DNA of 64,000 nt from Neoluteolibacter marinus. GTDB taxonomy: Bacteria; Verrucomicrobiota; Verrucomicrobiia; Verrucomicrobiales; Akkermansiaceae. The position numbers and the translations under genes are program-made. The notes beneath the pieces are model-generated. The model was not told where the DNA came from, did not search any database, and saw only the letters and a list, made by a program, of their open reading frames with translations. The stretch lies in the NCBI RefSeq assembly GCF_014904755.1, contig NZ_JACZFQ010000104.1, forward strand, positions 1 through 64,000, written 5' to 3'. Positions 61,801-64,000 of this stretch are shown here, in pieces. Position 1 is the first letter of the stretch; each line of letters opens with the position of its first letter.

Positions 61801-64000
61801 ACGGGCGGCTGGGCCTTCCGGCGACCCTCCTGATGGACGGTCCGGGCGACGAGTCCTACCCGCTCTATCCGGTCAACAAGCTCTACTTCAACAATCCCTT
61901 CGCCAGCGGCGCGCCGGGCAGCGGCAACGTCAACTTCGCGGCGACCTGCAACATTCCCTTCTTCGAGGACCTGAAGGTGCATTGCATGACCAGTGCCCAG
62001 GCGGGCATTCCGGCTGCGCTTTACCTCGCCGCCGGCTGGACCGCCAGCGGGAACACCTTCTTCTCGAACGGCAACTTCGACGGCGATCACCGCGGTTTCC
62101 CGACCTCAGGCGTCACCGTCGCTGACTACCAGAACCCGTCGGCGGAGAATGCCTTCGTGGTCCACGCGACCCAGTCGATCTTCGGCCTTGTGCCGCTCGA
62201 CTACCCGCTGAAGTGGAACCCGACCTCGCGCTTTTTCACCTCCTGGGAGGCGGAAAAAAACGACCTGCTGGTGCTCAACGTCGAACACCAGGTCGACTAC
62301 CTCAGTGCCGAGAACGCCGAGCTTTCCTTCGGCGCGCAGTACGAGGGCTTGCCCCAGATCAACCTGGTCAGCACCGCCTATGACGCCGTCGAGGAGCGCC
62401 TCGGCGCCGCCCGCGCGCTGACGGAGGCGGCCAGCCAGTTCGTCACCGACACCCTCAACAAAGGCGTCGACGAGATCGGGGATCTGGCCTCGGACAACAT
62501 CGAGAAGCTGCTCGACGAGGCGCTGGACGGGATCGAGGACGAGGTCATCGACCCGCTCTACGGCGCGGTGGTCACTTCCTACAATGACGCGATCGCCGCC
62601 AACGAAGCCTACGGCGACTGGGTCGACGGCAGCACCGGGGATCTCAAGGTGGTCTTCGACCGCTACCTCGACGGCACGATCGGGACGCCGGCCGACAGCG
62701 TGAAGGGTCGTCTTGACGACCTCGCGGATGCCGCCAGCTCGGCGGCCAACCTGGTGACCCGGGTCGACGACGCGCTGCGGCGCGGGATCCTGGCGATCGA
62801 TGCGGTGACCGGGGAAATCCAGACCTTCCGCGATGGCGACGATGTGATCGTCGATCTAACCGCACCGCCCGGCTACTCGCCGGACGTGGTGATCAACGGC
62901 ATCCTCCGCGAGGTGCCGGCCGCGGGCGGCGGGACCGAGCGGCAGATCGTCCAAGCGCTGGTACGCTCGTTGATCGCGGAACTTGCACCGCAAGATCTGG
63001 CCGCAGTGCTCGATCCCTTGCTCAGCAACTTGAGCTCCGAGCTGAACAGCCAGCTCAACGAACTGCTGACGGAGTTCGACCCGACGCTGGACCGGGTGAC
63101 CGAGACCCTCGAGGAAGCCCGGGGCTACCTGGTCGGGATGCGGACCAAGCTGCAGGCCGGTCAGGAGCTGATCACCAACTTCCAGCAGATCATCGCCAAC
63201 GCCTCGGCCGAGATCGACGCGATCGTGACGGGGATCCGCGCGACCGCCTACGACTTCATCGACCAGATGGCGGATGCCGCGACCTACGTGCCGGGGACGG
63301 TGCTCGGCACGGCGGGCAACCTGATCGCGGAATTCGACAAGGAGGAGTTCGTCGCGATGATCCGCGCCGACCTGCGCGACCGACTGTTGGGGGCCGGCTT
63401 CATCCAGCAGATCCAGTACACCCTGCGGCAGTACATTTCGGAACTCGACCTGGCGATGAAGTCGGCGATCGATTCGGCCTTCGGCGAGGTCAACCGCCTG
63501 TGCAAGGAGTTGATCAAGGAGGCGCTGGGACCGATCGACGAGGCGATCAATGGCCTGATCGGTGACGTCAACGACTACCTCGGCGCGGGTTCGGTGGACG
63601 GCTACGCGCACATTCAGAACGACACCCTGCGCAAGCTGCGGCTGGATGCCGAGGTGCAGTTCAAGATTCCGGAGGAAATGACGCTGCACGCGTACTTCGA
63701 GATGAACTGCTACGACTCGGAGAGCGATGTCGGAGGCTGCGTCGGGCCCGGCCAAGTGGCGGTCGAGGTGAAGGTCGGGGCACTTGACGTGCCGCTCGAC
63801 TGGATCAGCCCGGACGTGCGCGCGGACCTCGAGGTAAAGTTCACGATGCAAACGGCGCCGACCGTCAAGCCGCTCGGCGTCGGTGGCTCGCTGGTGATGA
63901 CCTCGGGCGAGGTCGACTTCCAAAGCCTCAAGATCACCGGCTTCGGTGCGGCGGTCGGGGTCGGCTTGCAGGAGTGCTACCTGGCCGCGACCGCGCGGGT
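58893..64000 (+). CDS. Giant secreted protein, partial at window end
   Basis: One frame stays open from the ATG at 58893 to the window edge, giving over 1,700 residues without a stop. A signal peptide follows a basic start (MKTPLTRSRGLLRICLRVAR then NLFTVCLLAASANAQ). Residues about 40-1150 look like beta-rich globular segments with many Gly, Asp and aromatic residues. Residues about 1160-1560 are strongly alpha-helical with coiled-coil character, for example EIGDLASDNIEKLLDEALDG and LVGMRTKLQAGQELITNFQQ. A beta-rich part follows near the end. No family was recognised. The gene continues beyond the window, and many opposite-strand frames over it are shadows. Confidence 0.82.
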   Translation, partial: MKTPLTRSRGLLRICLRVARNLFTVCLLAASANAQSILAEIQSITAPTGSAASPRYVIDSDANNGGLGYERDAMTVSASVQFTKNTADFSTSGEFRLSAQLIDTATGTAVTLESGSTSSTGASQTVALNSLSPTTTLSLSAVVDPGVDLGAGKTYRMRVTVQRLGTITFPGGGTFPAWLTADGPEDSASFTVVHFADGTPGSEYWVRGYPTGGATWTRSYRVQTDGAKDEFTATLPYFVSRYDVGGATAIIPFRITAILTDDTGADVPLVNGGVTTSYFFLNSSQFGIPYQPSTATGTLTASFQPVAQLDSPARTYKLRLKLDHLENSPSTYHEDGETPDTTLRRLLDFNGKLLFGGVTAQIDALSNNPVAGSVGAGYVNSTLQVDSGSIPGEPYTFGSAAALGVRLQTNGDALVVSGSEAVLENVEATYGGVTVRYPSTTLSSSGAAAGDAVVYLPQGLGFTEDRAAARGRYKSGIAMGYPVSMQPDFTHAGVLTTAFGADAWVFDEARPLQYQVTDFTFLTNGEMHFSAQDAEWIHDAAFAQLETNQSTGLHESPSMSYRMTNDGYLRFVGMDSPRDVTFAKSADGSVRTREAEVDFKPGTFIAHLPLETDLAWEGQGVGRIIDGEFDENSVLSAAKPLKVTYDGSCADDPCGPAGGAPDEVEGQSLTGDFRITPEGGLFAPVAIPSKQLQWGIKGDGGGGIGSYTHRTDIFDDGEFFMPGFQVYAARNPLVSHPVFKEKAGLLAPPVLLLAGFEENSSQLVYPETGDYRDGLGAYGGITVDVGPSNQDGASRIADLASDYDYRLQQEVSKYYVRKSGLSGRHVAEKDGFNSSVALYGYPFELTRFQLTFLSNENEESWINGAVSVPYPSDFGLKFSNLMLSCTGALEGAELDPEDTSTKPLAYWNGSFDPMAMEFRPEAGASCYADRFLTLGLVSGAANISTPLAGTLAFRPNGNIATLNDNIEGADGRLGLPATLLMDGPGDESYPLYPVNKLYFNNPFASGAPGSGNVNFAATCNIPFFEDLKVHCMTSAQAGIPAALYLAAGWTASGNTFFSNGNFDGDHRGFPTSGVTVADYQNPSAENAFVVHATQSIFGLVPLDYPLKWNPTSRFFTSWEAEKNDLLVLNVEHQVDYLSAENAELSFGAQYEGLPQINLVSTAYDAVEERLGAARALTEAASQFVTDTLNKGVDEIGDLASDNIEKLLDEALDGIEDEVIDPLYGAVVTSYNDAIAANEAYGDWVDGSTGDLKVVFDRYLDGTIGTPADSVKGRLDDLADAASSAANLVTRVDDALRRGILAIDAVTGEIQTFRDGDDVIVDLTAPPGYSPDVVINGILREVPAAGGGTERQIVQALVRSLIAELAPQDLAAVLDPLLSNLSSELNSQLNELLTEFDPTLDRVTETLEEARGYLVGMRTKLQAGQELITNFQQIIANASAEIDAIVTGIRATAYDFIDQMADAATYVPGTVLGTAGNLIAEFDKEEFVAMIRADLRDRLLGAGFIQQIQYTLRQYISELDLAMKSAIDSAFGEVNRLCKELIKEALGPIDEAINGLIGDVNDYLGAGSVDGYAHIQNDTLRKLRLDAEVQFKIPEEMTLHAYFEMNCYDSESDVGGCVGPGQVAVEVKVGALDVPLDWISPDVRADLEVKFTMQTAPTVKPLGVGGSLVMTSGEVDFQSLKITGFGAAVGVGLQECYLAATAR

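Noticed and set aside
1-64000. tRNA, rRNA, CRISPR or transposase features
   Set aside because: I looked for repeated spacers, anticodon-loop patterns and DDE-type proteins and found none convincing; the repeats seen are short inverted repeats only.

Overview
The window looks like chromosomal DNA of a high-GC member of the Verrucomicrobiota, probably close to Verrucomicrobiales such as Luteolibacter or Haloferula. This is inferred from gene content, not from a marker gene. The indicators are secreted proteins with autotransporter-type beta-strand repeats, a PEP-CTERM-like tail, GntR/LacI hybrid regulators, rhamnogalacturonan acetylesterase-type SGNH hydrolases, and an alternative complex III (ACIII) operon. 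Starts often lack a clear Shine-Dalgarno sequence, so several start codons are judgement calls. I saw no tRNA, rRNA, CRISPR array, transposase or prophage, and no gene-free stretch longer than about 300 bases.

Layout. 1-5.9 kb: TlyA, a low-GC toxin-antitoxin pair, a three-gene phospholipid operon (CDP-alcohol transferase, acyltransferase, CdsA), NAD kinase and lipoyl synthase. 5.9-12.9 kb: exported proteins around a GntR/LacI-type regulator. 13-18.4 kb: two small lipoproteins, MurA, PrmC, an M20 deacylase, a YiiX-like cysteine hydrolase and a DoxX/MauE-like protein. 18.5-23.6 kb: a TetR-SGNH hydrolase-cytochrome P450 operon with a visible operator, then PyrF and a metallo-beta-lactamase fold protein. 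23.7-28.5 kb: orphan exported and membrane proteins.

28.7-46.3 kb is the centrepiece: sixteen genes on one strand with 5-79 base spacers, running from ActABCDEF to an aa3/caa3-type cytochrome c oxidase. A strong Rex/CRP-like palindrome lies upstream and a terminator downstream. Between ACIII and the oxidase sit a monoheme cytochrome c, a CcoN homologue, a CcoO homologue and a second cytochrome c. The CcoN homologue has lost every copper-B and high-spin heme ligand. The CcoO homologue has Cys where the axial Met is normally found. The oxidase subunit III carries an insertion of about 350 residues between membrane helices. Together these suggest a non-catalytic, cbb3-derived electron-transfer or assembly module linking ACIII to the terminal oxidase. 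This is the best candidate for an undescribed system in the window.

46.4-64 kb: a thiH-membrane protein-thiS operon, acyl carrier protein, a LysM protein with a dead L,D-transpeptidase-like domain, AccA, a Nudix hydrolase, an EboD/AroB-like sugar phosphate cyclase, two divergent CE12-like esterases, a propeller-like protein, a DUF1287 protein, an AraC-type regulator apparently missing its DNA-binding half, and a giant secreted protein (over 1,700 residues) cut by the window end.
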